Shown: in pieces, positions 9,223-16,594 of the stretch | Layout of the letters: each line of letters begins with the position of its first letter | How positions within the stretch are numbered: position 1 is the stretch's first letter | Assembly: GCF_030758935.1 (NCBI RefSeq) | Contig: NZ_CP132333.1 | Coordinates: forward strand, 2,852,992-2,916,991 | Direction: 5' to 3' | Source of the DNA: Geothrix sp. PMB-07 | Lineage (GTDB): Bacteria > Acidobacteriota > Holophagae > Holophagales > Holophagaceae | DNA length: 64,000 nucleotides | Notes under the pieces: model-generated | Told to the model about the DNA's origin: nothing | What the model saw: the letters and a program-made list of their open reading frames with translations, nothing else | Database searches by the model: none | Position numbers and translations under genes: made by a program

Positions 9223-9968
9223 CAGACCATCAGCATGCCGCCATTGACGCTCAGCACCTGGCCCGTGATGTAGCTTGCCTCATCGCTGGCGAGGAAGACC
9301 ACGGCCGAGGCGATGTCGGTGGCGGTGCCCATGCGGCCCAAGGGGATCTGCTTGGTGAATTCGGCTTTCACATCCTCAGGCAGGTTCGAAGTCATGGCGG
9401 TCTCGATGTAGCCGGGGGTGACCGCGTTGGCGGTGACGTTGCGGCTGGCCAGCTCGCGCGCCACGGACTTGGTGAGGCCGATGAGGCCCGCCTTGGCCGC
9501 CACATAGTTGGCCTGGCCCGCATTGCCCATCTGGCCCACCACCGAGGCGATGTTGATGATGCGGCCCCAGCGCTGCTTCATCATGGGCTTGGTGGCCGCC
9601 TGGATGGCCGTCCAGGCACCCTTCAGATTGGTGTCCACCACCGCATCCCAATCCTCCTCCTTCATCTGGATGAGGAGCTTGTCGCGGGTGATGCCCGCGT
9701 TGTTCACCAGGATGTGCAGGGCGCCATGACGCTCGATCGTGGTGGCGATGGCTGAACGCACAGACGCGCCGTCGCTGAGATCGGCCTCGATCACGTCGGA
9801 CGTTCCGCCCGCGGCACGAATGGCGTCGGCCACGGCCTGCAGTTTGGTCAACGTCCGGGCGGCGCACACCACCGTGGCGCCCTGGGCGGCCAGCTGCTTG
9901 GCGATGGCTTCGCCGATGCCCTGGCTGGCGCCGGTGACGAGGGCGATCTTGCCGTCGAGACGGAACAT
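9222..9968 (-). CDS. fabG: 3-oxoacyl-[acyl-carrier-protein] reductase
   Basis: A 248-residue short-chain dehydrogenase. The N-terminus has the NADP-binding TGASQGIG motif, NNAG lies near residue 88, and the catalytic tyrosine and lysine are in NYVAAK. The C-terminal YITGQVLSVNGGM segment is typical of FabG, which reduces 3-oxoacyl-ACP in fatty-acid elongation. GGAGG stands just upstream of the ATG at 9968. The gene is far from the other fab genes of this window and instead sits directly upstream of a phosphatase gene with a one-base overlap. Confidence 0.93.
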   Translation of the reverse strand: MFRLDGKIALVTGASQGIGEAIAKQLAAQGATVVCAARTLTKLQAVADAIRAAGGTSDVIEADLSDGASVRSAIATTIERHGALHILVNNAGITRDKLLIQMKEEDWDAVVDTNLKGAWTAIQAATKPMMKQRWGRIINIASVVGQMGNAGQANYVAAKAGLIGLTKSVARELASRNVTANAVTPGYIETAMTSNLPEDVKAEFTKQIPLGRMGTATDIASAVVFLASDEASYITGQVLSVNGGMLMV

Positions 9969-10211
9969 GGAACCTCCGAAAGGATGAAGATCCAGTCTAG
10001 CCGCCCAGGGCGCACCGCGCCGCGCAGCCGCTCCAGCACCGGGCCCGGGCCCGGAACGGCGACCACCACGGCGACTGCGTGCGCAAGGATCACACGGAAG
10101 GTTCCGGGACCCTTTTTGGTGAACCTTGATCTGGCCACCTTCCCTTCGTGCGCCGCGCTTGCCATTCTCCTTATGCGGGCCTACTTTGAAGGTCTTTTCC
10201 AAGGAGCAATC

Positions 10212-10640
10212 ATGATATTGCTTGCCTGCCTGTTATGCCTCCAAGCTCCCACACCCCAGGCGCCCGCCTGGTCCGCCACCACCCTGGAGGCCGCGGCCAC
10301 CGAGGCGAACAAAAAGGTGCTCGCCGATGCCAAGCCCCTCACCCTCACGGGTGAGGTGGTGGATGTCTCCTGCTACACCCAGCTCGGCAAGCGCGGCGAA
10401 GCCCACAAGGCCTGCGGCGCCAGCTGCGTCGCCTCCGGTTCGCCCGCGGGCCTGCTCACGGCGGACGGCACGCTCTACATCCTCATGCCCGAACCGCACC
10501 ATCCCCGGCGCGATGGCAAAGCCAGCCTGGCCGCCTACCTCAGCGAACGGATGGCCCAGACGCTCACACTCACTGGCATGGCCTCCCACCACGGCGGCAT
10601 CCACACCTTGTTCATCGCACCGCCCACCAAGGAGAAGTAA
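10212..10640 (+). CDS. Small Cys-containing probably exported protein of unknown function
   Basis: A 142-residue protein with AAGGAG at good distance before the ATG. It has a short hydrophobic N-terminus (MILLACLLCLQA) that could be a signal peptide or lipoprotein-like leader, then a conserved-looking core GEVVDVSCYTQLGKRGEAH followed by KACGASC and GLLTADGTLYIL. Three cysteines (in the SCY and CGASC segments) may bind a metal or form disulfides. I recall similar VxDxxCY...H..CA..C proteins in several phyla but no proven function. Divergent from fabG across a 243-bp gap that includes a perfect 16-bp CCGGGC palindrome at 10039-10054. Confidence 0.7.
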   Translation: MILLACLLCLQAPTPQAPAWSATTLEAAATEANKKVLADAKPLTLTGEVVDVSCYTQLGKRGEAHKACGASCVASGSPAGLLTADGTLYILMPEPHHPRRDGKASLAAYLSERMAQTLTLTGMASHHGGIHTLFIAPPTKEK

Positions 10641-10654
10641 TCCCTTCATGGAAA

Positions 10655-10776
10655 ACAGGAACGCAGAGGACGCAGAGCGCCACCGAGGACACAGAGAACG
10701 AAAAGCCTCATGGCCTGCTTTGGCCTCTGTGTCTTCTTTGGGATTTCTGTGCCCTCCGTGCTCCTCTTTTCAGCCT
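10655..10776. repeat. Palindromic intergenic element (CAGAG/CTCTG words)
   Basis: Between the Cys protein (+) and the hydrolase (-) lies a gene-free stretch. Its left half repeats CGCAGAGGACGCAGAG and GACACAGAGAACG, and its right half has complementary words GGCCTCTGTGTCTTC and TCTGTGCCCTCCGTG, so the whole can fold into a long imperfect hairpin. It lies between convergent genes and may serve as a terminator, but its build is shared with the elements at 16480, 23175 and 32085. Confidence 0.7.
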
Positions 10777-10784
10777 TGAACTCC

Positions 10785-12152
10785 CTATCGCAGCTCCTTC
10801 AGCCACTGAGCCAAGGGCGTGAGGTCCGCCAGGGGTGTGCTGTCGCCGTAGGTACTCATGGCTTCGGCCCCTGAAAGGCCCGCTTTCGCGCGGGTTTCCC
10901 GCTTGAAGAGGTGGTTCGCGCCTGGGATCTCAATCACGGCGCCTTTGAAATCCGCAGGCAGGATGTCGGGTTTCCAGGTCTGCACATCCCGGTCGCCCCA
11001 GGCCACGGCACAGGGGATGGGCAGGCGCTGGGCGGCGCCCCAGGGATCCAGGTCAAGCAGGTCGCGCACGAAGCCGCGGCTTTCGGGGCGGGCCAGCCCC
11101 TTGGCCAGGCTCACCACGCCGGGGGCGATGCCCGTGGCGTCGCGGTCCAACTCCTGGTTCTTGCGGATGGCGTCCAGCGCCGCCTCCAGATAGGCCAGGT
11201 TCGAGGCGGTGACATCAGTGGGCGCCTGCGCTGCCGCCAACTGTCCTTTCACTTGGGCCACGATGAGCCTGCCCATGCTGAGGCCCGGCAAGGCCAGCAG
11301 CAGGGCCGCATCGGCCTCGCTGGCCGCCAGCAGCGACAACAGCGCGCCCTCGCTGTGGCCCAGCAGCAGCAGCTTCTTGCCCTTGGCCTCGGGGAGGGTT
11401 CGGGCCGCCTTCAAGGCCGCGCGAATGTCCCCCACCTGGGCGTCGAGCGAGATGTCGAGCTTGGGATCCTTGGCGCCGATGAAACGCTTGTCGTAACGGA
11501 GGCTGCCCAGGCCCTGGGCCTGCAGCCAAACGGCCAGGTCGCGGCCACCATGGCTGGGCATGGGAATCAGGGGATTGGACCAGTCGCGGTCCGTGGGGCC
11601 TGATCCCGCCACCATCACCGCGAAGTAGCCGTGGGCGCCTCCGGCGAGGACGGTGCCGTTCAAGGGAAAGCCGTTGAAGCCGGGGAAGTGCAGCACCCGT
11701 TCGCCGCTGCGCAGTGCCGCGGGCCCCCTGGCTCCGGCGGATGCGCGGGCTTCTGCAGGCGAGTCGCCGGTGCGTCGCAGGCTCAGAGGCAGCTGGGCGC
11801 CCCCTTGGGCGAAGGTTCCACTCGCCGTGGCCCCATCCGGGCCCAGCACCCCATCGAAGCAAGGTTCGCCGGGGATGCCGGCAAGGGTGAAGCTCAGCCG
11901 ACCTCCCTCCACGCCAACCTTGGCGAGCGCGTGCAGCTTCAGTCCCTGAGCCGGCACGGAGATGACGCCTTGCCAGGCATCGCCAACGTTCCAGAGATCT
12001 ACGATCAGATTGAGGTTCCCACCGGGCAGTTGGAGCGCGCCTTCCCAGCGGCCCGCCTGAACGGCCACAGCTGGGGCTTGGACTGGCTTCTGGGCTTGGG
12101 CGGTCAGGGCAGGCAGGGAAAGCAACGTGAGCAGGCAGGCGGCTCGGTTCAT
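10785..12152 (-). CDS. Exported alpha/beta hydrolase (serine aminopeptidase S33-like fold)
   Basis: A 455-residue protein with a signal peptide (about 1-20, ending TAQAQ). Residues about 30-130 form a beta-rich N-terminal domain; the rest is an alpha/beta hydrolase with nucleophile elbow GHSEGA, an acid candidate in WGDRD and a histidine candidate in GANHLF, in the expected order. Probably a periplasmic esterase or peptidase-like enzyme; the substrate is unknown. The start overlaps the stop of the upstream SdpI-like gene by four bases, so it appears to be the last gene of an sdpR-sdpI-hydrolase unit. Confidence 0.85.
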   Translation of the reverse strand: MNRAACLLTLLSLPALTAQAQKPVQAPAVAVQAGRWEGALQLPGGNLNLIVDLWNVGDAWQGVISVPAQGLKLHALAKVGVEGGRLSFTLAGIPGEPCFDGVLGPDGATASGTFAQGGAQLPLSLRRTGDSPAEARASAGARGPAALRSGERVLHFPGFNGFPLNGTVLAGGAHGYFAVMVAGSGPTDRDWSNPLIPMPSHGGRDLAVWLQAQGLGSLRYDKRFIGAKDPKLDISLDAQVGDIRAALKAARTLPEAKGKKLLLLGHSEGALLSLLAASEADAALLLALPGLSMGRLIVAQVKGQLAAAQAPTDVTASNLAYLEAALDAIRKNQELDRDATGIAPGVVSLAKGLARPESRGFVRDLLDLDPWGAAQRLPIPCAVAWGDRDVQTWKPDILPADFKGAVIEIPGANHLFKRETRAKAGLSGAEAMSTYGDSTPLADLTPLAQWLKELR

Positions 12153-12886
12153 CGGGGCTCCTGAGGGGGCGTGGCGTCCTGATCAACAAGCTGATCCAAA
12201 CGGTGACGCAGCCAGTAGGCATAGATCATCGCCACCAGCACTGGAAGAAGCATGAGGAGAAGGCTCAAAAGGTTCGCGTAGGGTTCGGGCAGGAAGCTGA
12301 TGGGTATGCCCAAGAGCCCGGCGGCCATGAACCAGTGACCGCCCAACCGGTGAGTGCGCTTCCAGACTTCCCGGTTCTCCAGGGTGGGCGGAATGCGGAT
12401 GCCCGCCCAGGCATTGGGTTCCAGCCGAGGCATGAGGTTGCCGAAGAAGATGAAGAACAGAAAGATCACCAGCAGGATCCAGCCCGAGCGCAGCATGCCT
12501 CCGCTTAGTGATGCGCGGAGGATGAGACCCTGGAGGCCGGCCATGAGCAGCAGCACGAGGAGGCGGATCTGGCGGGTGGTGGCCGCCGACATGGCTCGCG
12601 CCGCCTTGAAGTCCATGCGCCCCCAGTCATAGGCCAGGATGATCAGGTAGGTCAGGGTCGCGATGAGTGGCAGCATCAGCGCAGCCATCAGAGGAGAGCC
12701 CCAACCGTCGATTTCGCCATGGAGGTTCCAGTGGATGGGTGTGCGCGCAGGCAGGCGGCCCATGGCCCAGAGGCTGAACCCCCAAAGTCCCCCGAGCAGC
12801 ACCCAGGACGGCCATTCCCGCCAAACCTCGCGGCGCCCTTCGGAGGAGGGATCCTCCGCCGTCACTTTGAAAACGCCAGCAGCCAT
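12149..12886 (-). CDS. SdpI/DUF1648-family membrane protein
   Basis: A 245-residue integral membrane protein with about six hydrophobic helices. It contains the DUF1648 signature (LPARTPIHWNLHGEIDGWGS), and the C-terminal half has the SdpI-like AWAGIRIPPTLENREVW and RTHRLGGHWF segments. In Bacillus subtilis SdpI gives immunity to the SdpC toxin and sequesters the repressor SdpR. The upstream ArsR-type gene overlaps it by 25 bases, the same gene order as sdpRI. The ATG at 12886 follows an AGGAGG-rich leader. No SdpC-like toxin is seen, so the role may be stress sensing instead. Confidence 0.85.
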   Translation of the reverse strand: MAAGVFKVTAEDPSSEGRREVWREWPSWVLLGGLWGFSLWAMGRLPARTPIHWNLHGEIDGWGSPLMAALMLPLIATLTYLIILAYDWGRMDFKAARAMSAATTRQIRLLVLLLMAGLQGLILRASLSGGMLRSGWILLVIFLFFIFFGNLMPRLEPNAWAGIRIPPTLENREVWKRTHRLGGHWFMAAGLLGIPISFLPEPYANLLSLLLMLLPVLVAMIYAYWLRHRLDQLVDQDATPPQEPR

Positions 12887-13125
12887 TGGAGGGCCTCCTG
12901 GAATACCGTGGTGTGGAGCGTGTAGATCTGCTGCTGCCCCTGCCGGCGGCAGCGCACCAGCCCCGCGTGCTTGAGCAGGTTCAGGTGGTGCGAGATGCTC
13001 GCCTTGCCGATCTCGTAGGCTTCGGCGATTTCCCCCGCACTCAAATCGCCCTCGCGCAACCGGTCGAGGATGCTCCGACGGGTGGGGTCGGCCAGGGCCT
13101 TGAACACCAGGGAGCGCATCTCCAT
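12862..13125 (-). CDS. ArsR-family transcriptional regulator (SdpR-like)
   Basis: An 87-residue winged-helix repressor: KALADPTRRSILDRLREG at the N-terminus, recognition helix region ISHHLNLLKHAGLV, and a wing around RRQGQQQIY. It lacks the metal-binding cysteine pairs of ArsR/SmtB sensors, which fits the SdpR-type autorepressor subgroup. CGGAG lies eight bases before the ATG. It overlaps the SdpI-like gene by 25 bases. A perfect 20-bp palindrome 27 bases upstream of the start is the obvious candidate operator. Confidence 0.9.
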   Translation of the reverse strand: MEMRSLVFKALADPTRRSILDRLREGDLSAGEIAEAYEIGKASISHHLNLLKHAGLVRCRRQGQQQIYTLHTTVFQEALQWLLAFSK

Positions 13126-13152
13126 CGCAGGTCTCCGGTTTCAAGATAAGAC

Positions 13153-13172
13153 ATTTTGAAAATTTTCAAAAT
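13153..13172. promoter_or_regulatory. Perfect 20-bp palindrome, candidate operator of the ArsR/SdpR-like repressor
   Basis: The sequence ATTTTGAAAATTTTCAAAAT is its own reverse complement. It is strikingly AT-rich in GC-rich DNA and sits 28-47 bases before the ArsR-type start codon, where a repressor would block its own promoter. ArsR-family dimers bind such short AT-rich palindromes. Confidence 0.7.
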
Positions 13173-13226
13173 ATTAAATCAAAGAACCTCCGACTTCGAC
13201 CCTTCCAGGGCGCCTCGCGCCGCTGC

Positions 13227-13256
13227 TTGACAGGCATCGATCCTGCCCTTTAATAT
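13227..13256 (+). promoter_or_regulatory. Sigma-70-type promoter of the MarR-efflux operon
   Basis: TTGACA at 13227-13232 and TAATAT at 13251-13256 are separated by 18 bases. The -35 box is a perfect consensus match and the -10 box differs by one base. Transcription would start near 13263, about 40 bases before the MarR start codon. Confidence 0.75.
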
Positions 13257-13274
13257 TGCTGTCACGGCAGTGAT
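13255..13274. promoter_or_regulatory. Possible MarR operator overlapping the -10 box
   Basis: An imperfect inverted repeat, ATTGCTG and CAGTGAT separated by six bases (five of seven positions complementary), overlaps the end of the -10 box and the start site. Position and size suit a MarR dimer repressing its own operon, but the symmetry is modest. Confidence 0.35.
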
Positions 13275-13304
13275 TGCTTAGGCATTTAACTTGAAAGTCT
13301 CAAC

Positions 13305-13808
13305 ATGACCACGCAGCCCCAGGAAGGCGAGCCGCTCTACACCTCCGAAAACTACAACCAGGAGGACAGCATCGGGCGCCTCATTGCCGAGGTGTCGGGG
13401 CGGCTGCTGGCGGCCTTCGACGACGAGATGACCGGCATGGGCATCACCGGCGCCCAGTGGGTCATCCTCATGCGCATCGCCCGCGGTTGCGGTTCCACCG
13501 CCGCCGAACTCTGCCGCTTCAGCCGCTACGACACCGGCTCCATGACCCGCATGCTGGACCGCCTGGAGGAGAAGGGCCTGATCCGCCGGGTCCGGAGTTG
13601 CAAGGATCGCCGCCTCATCCACCTGGAGCTCACGGAAGCCGGCCAGGAGTTGCACCCCCAATTGCCTCCGGTGGCGGTGAAAGTCCTGAACGCGCACCTT
13701 CAGGGATTCAGCCACCAGGAATTGGACCTCTTCAAGGATTTCCTCAACCGGATGCGGGCCAACAGCGAGCAGCTTTCCCAGGCCCCCGGCGGCTGCGGTT
13801 CCTCCTGA
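13305..13808 (+). CDS. MarR-family transcriptional regulator
   Basis: A 167-residue winged-helix regulator: dimerisation helices at both ends, recognition helix in FSRYDTGSMTRMLDRLEEKGLI, and the wing with the family's DRR motif (SCKDRRLIHLELTEAG). It is the first gene of a run with an outer-membrane factor, an HlyD-type adaptor and an MFS pump, so it most likely represses that efflux operon until a substrate binds. A near-consensus promoter lies just upstream. The C-terminus (GGCGSS) adds a lone cysteine that might sense oxidants; this is speculative. Confidence 0.92.
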   Translation: MTTQPQEGEPLYTSENYNQEDSIGRLIAEVSGRLLAAFDDEMTGMGITGAQWVILMRIARGCGSTAAELCRFSRYDTGSMTRMLDRLEEKGLIRRVRSCKDRRLIHLELTEAGQELHPQLPPVAVKVLNAHLQGFSHQELDLFKDFLNRMRANSEQLSQAPGGCGSS

Positions 13809-13888
13809 GCCTGCAGCCCCGAGCCGATTTCACCCAGACGCAGCACCTTCATTCATCCCGCGCAGAACCCCGTCCTAGGAAGGCCCCC

Positions 13889-15265
13889 ATGCTTCGTCAG
13901 TCGCCCCTGGCCCTCGCTGCCCCCCTCTTCGCCCTTCTCTGCCCTTGCCCGGTGCAAGCGCAAGCCCCCAGCACGGCGCCGGCCCCGGCCCGCACGGTGT
14001 CGTTGAGCCTGGCCCAGGCCATCCGCACCGCTCTGGAGCAGAACCCCCGCGTGCATCAGTCGCTGCTGGCCATCGCGGAAAGCGGCGATGACCGCCGCTT
14101 CGCCGCGGCTGCCCTCATGCCCACCGTCGCCGCCGAGGCCCTGGGGCAGCGGAACAAATACAACCTGGAAGCCCAGATGGGCATGTCCGTTCCCGGCTTC
14201 CCCCAGGAAGTGGGCCCCTACAACTGGAGCCGGATGGGACTGGAGGCTCAAGTCTCCCTCTTCGACCTGAGCCTCTGGAAGAAGTGGCGGGCTTCGCAGC
14301 ACGGCGAGGCTTCGGCCCAGGCCCAGGGCCGCGCCGTCCGGGAAGAAGTCGCCGCCATCGTGGTGGGCCAGTATCTGCGCGCCCTGCGCGCTGCCGCCTC
14401 GGTACAGGCCGGTGAATCCCGCGTGGAACTGGCCGAAGCCCTGGCCAAGCTCGCGGAAAACCAGCAGAAGCAGGGCGTGGGCACCAAGCTCGACACCCTG
14501 CGCTCCCAGGTGCAGTTGCAAACAGAGCGGCAGCGGCTCATTCAGGCGCAAACCCAGCGCGCCACCGCCCTGGCGGGCCTGGGACGGGCCCTGAGCCTGG
14601 AACCCGGCACCCGCATCGAGCTGTCGGACTCCCTGGCCGCGCCCACTTTGCCGGTGGCGGGCTTCCAGGAGAGCTTCACCGCCAGCCTGGCCCAGCGCCC
14701 GGAACTGGCGGCGCTGGAGGCCCGGGAGAAAGCCGCCGTGAACATGCGCGAAGCCGCCCAGGCCCTGCGGCTGCCCACCCTGGTGGCCTCCGGCTTCTAT
14801 GGCTCCGCGGGCCTGGAATCCCATCCCTCCACCCACACCTACCAGGTCACCCTGGGCCTGCGGGTGCCGCTCTTCACCGGGGGCCTGGTGTCCGCTCAGG
14901 TCTCCAGGGCCAAGTCCGAGCAGAGCCGGGTGCAGGAAGCCCGCCGCGAAGTCCGCTCCCAGGTGGGCTACGAGATCCAGGTGGCCCAGGCGGAACTGGA
15001 TGCCGCTGCGCACGAGGTGGACGTGGCCAACCTGGCCGTGACTCTCTCCACGGAGGCCCTGAGCCAGGCCCGGCATCGCTTCGAGGCGGGCGTCAGCAAC
15101 AACATCGAAGTGATCAACGCCCAGGATGAGCTGGCCAAGGCCAATGACAACCAGATCAGCGCCCTCTACCGCCTGAACCAGTCCCGCGCGGATCTGGCGC
15201 GGGCCACGGGCCAGCTCGAAGGCATGTATCTGCTCCAAGGCAACCAACCGGCTCCTGCCAACTGA
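13889..15265 (+). CDS. TolC-family outer-membrane efflux protein
   Basis: A 458-residue protein with a signal peptide (about 1-26, ending VQAQA) and two repeats of the long-helix/short-strand TolC pattern, including SLAQAIRTALEQNPRV near the N-terminus and the coiled-coil region AGVSNNIEVINAQDELAKA near the C-terminus. It forms the outer-membrane channel of a tripartite pump with the adaptor and MFS transporter downstream. AGGAAGG lies just before the ATG at 13889. An OEP of this kind next to EmrAB-type genes is typical of drug or solvent efflux. Confidence 0.93.
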   Translation: MLRQSPLALAAPLFALLCPCPVQAQAPSTAPAPARTVSLSLAQAIRTALEQNPRVHQSLLAIAESGDDRRFAAAALMPTVAAEALGQRNKYNLEAQMGMSVPGFPQEVGPYNWSRMGLEAQVSLFDLSLWKKWRASQHGEASAQAQGRAVREEVAAIVVGQYLRALRAAASVQAGESRVELAEALAKLAENQQKQGVGTKLDTLRSQVQLQTERQRLIQAQTQRATALAGLGRALSLEPGTRIELSDSLAAPTLPVAGFQESFTASLAQRPELAALEAREKAAVNMREAAQALRLPTLVASGFYGSAGLESHPSTHTYQVTLGLRVPLFTGGLVSAQVSRAKSEQSRVQEARREVRSQVGYEIQVAQAELDAAAHEVDVANLAVTLSTEALSQARHRFEAGVSNNIEVINAQDELAKANDNQISALYRLNQSRADLARATGQLEGMYLLQGNQPAPAN

Positions 15266-15336
15266 GCCTGATCCGGCCCACTTCCGCTGTACCCAATCCA
15301 CGACCCAGAACCTTTTTCGCCCCGTTGGAGACTCCG

Positions 15337-16464
15337 ATGAATCAAGAAGCCCCAGAAACACAAGAAGCCGTTGGTCAGCCCGTCCCTTCCACCTCCGGCG
15401 CCCCCGAATCCGGCAAGGCCATGCTGGCCCTGAAGATCGGCGCACCCGTCGTGCTGCTCATCGCCGCGGGCATGTGGTTCCACTCCCGCAACCGCATGAG
15501 CACGGACGATGCCCAGGTGGACGGCCATCTGGTGCCTGTGTCCTGCCGCGTCTACGGCACCGTGGAAAAGGTGCTGGTGGAAGACAACCAGACCGTGAAG
15601 GCCGGTGACCCCCTCGTTGCGGTGGACCCCCGCGACATCCAGGCCCGGCTTGACCAGACCAAGGGCTCCTACGCCCAGGCTCTGGCCCAGGTGGAAGGCG
15701 CGCGCGCCGATCTGGAACGCGCCCAGGTGGCCTACCAACAGGCCCGCAATTCGGACATCGAGACCGCCAAGGCCAACGTGGATGCCAAGAAGGCCAGCCT
15801 CGACAAGGCCAAGACCGACTTGCAGCGCATGAAGCCCCTGGCCGAGCGGGAAGAGATCTCCGCCCTGCAGTTCGACGGCTTCCGCACCCAAGCCGAGGTC
15901 GCTGACAGTGAGTGGCGTGCCGCCCAGCAGCGCCTGGCCTCCCTCCAGCGCGAGGCCGACATCCGCAAGGTCGCCGTGGGTGCCGCCGAAGCCCGGCTGG
16001 CCGCAGCCAAGGCCCAGGTGGACACCGCCCGCGCCAGCCAGAGCGGCCTCGACCTCCAGCTGGGCTACACCAGCATCGTGGCCCCCGTGGATGGCGTGGT
16101 CACCCGCAAGCTCGTGGAGGCGGGCCAGACCATCCAGCCCGGCCAGGGCCTGCTCACCATCATTCCCCTGCACCGCACCTGGGTGACCGCCAACTTCAAG
16201 GAAACCCAGCTGGCGCGCATGAAGCCCGGCCAGGAAGCCGAGATCAAGGTCGACATGAACGGCCTGGTGCTCAAGGGCCACGTGGATTCCATTTCCGGCT
16301 CCACAGGCTCGCGCATGAGCCTCATGCCCCCCGAAAACGCCGTGGGCAACTTCGTGAAGGTGGTGCAGCGCATCCCCGTGAAGATCCGCATCGATGAAGA
16401 GGAAGCCAAAAAAGTCATCCTCCGCCCCGGCATGAACGTCGAAGCCACGGTCATCGTCGAATGA
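15337..16464 (+). CDS. HlyD/EmrA-family periplasmic adaptor of the efflux pump
   Basis: A 375-residue membrane-fusion protein. One transmembrane helix (about 30-48) is followed by the STDDAQVDGHLVPVS segment diagnostic of EmrA-type adaptors, a long alpha-helical hairpin rich in A, K and Q (about 85-205), and a barrel domain with TSIVAPVDGVV. It links the inner-membrane MFS transporter to the TolC-type channel. The ATG at 15337 with GGAG upstream is chosen over an upstream TTG. A palindromic element separates it from the MFS gene. Confidence 0.93.
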   Translation: MNQEAPETQEAVGQPVPSTSGAPESGKAMLALKIGAPVVLLIAAGMWFHSRNRMSTDDAQVDGHLVPVSCRVYGTVEKVLVEDNQTVKAGDPLVAVDPRDIQARLDQTKGSYAQALAQVEGARADLERAQVAYQQARNSDIETAKANVDAKKASLDKAKTDLQRMKPLAEREEISALQFDGFRTQAEVADSEWRAAQQRLASLQREADIRKVAVGAAEARLAAAKAQVDTARASQSGLDLQLGYTSIVAPVDGVVTRKLVEAGQTIQPGQGLLTIIPLHRTWVTANFKETQLARMKPGQEAEIKVDMNGLVLKGHVDSISGSTGSRMSLMPPENAVGNFVKVVQRIPVKIRIDEEEAKKVILRPGMNVEATVIVE

Positions 16465-16479
16465 ACGAGAAAAGCTTGA

Positions 16480-16580
16480 TCCACAGATTGCGCAGATTTA
16501 CACAGATTCCAAGGATGGGTATCGGGGGTGGGAGGAACAAAGTGTTTTCTGAATCTGTGACATCTGTGGAATCTGTGGAC
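16480..16580. repeat. Palindromic intergenic element (CACAGATT/AATCTGTG words)
   Basis: The left arm repeats CCACAGATT, GCGCAGATT and CACAGATTC; the right arm reads GAATCTGTG, CATCTGTGG and AATCTGTGG. The arms are 29-30 bases each around a 41-base centre. It sits inside the efflux operon between the adaptor and transporter genes, so it is either transcribed or splits the operon. The same design recurs near 10.7, 23.2 and 32.1 kb. Confidence 0.75.
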
Positions 16581-16594
16581 CAGGTCTTCTTGCC

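Noticed and set aside
10039-10054. 16-bp perfect CCGGGC palindrome as operator between fabG and the Cys protein
   Set aside because: Simple GC palindromes are frequent in such DNA and no regulator or promoter boxes support it.
12887-13144. N-terminal extension of the SdpI-like protein into the ArsR-type gene
   Set aside because: The frame is open but the translation is unstructured and lies wholly over the clear ArsR-family gene in another frame; an ATG at 12886 fits.
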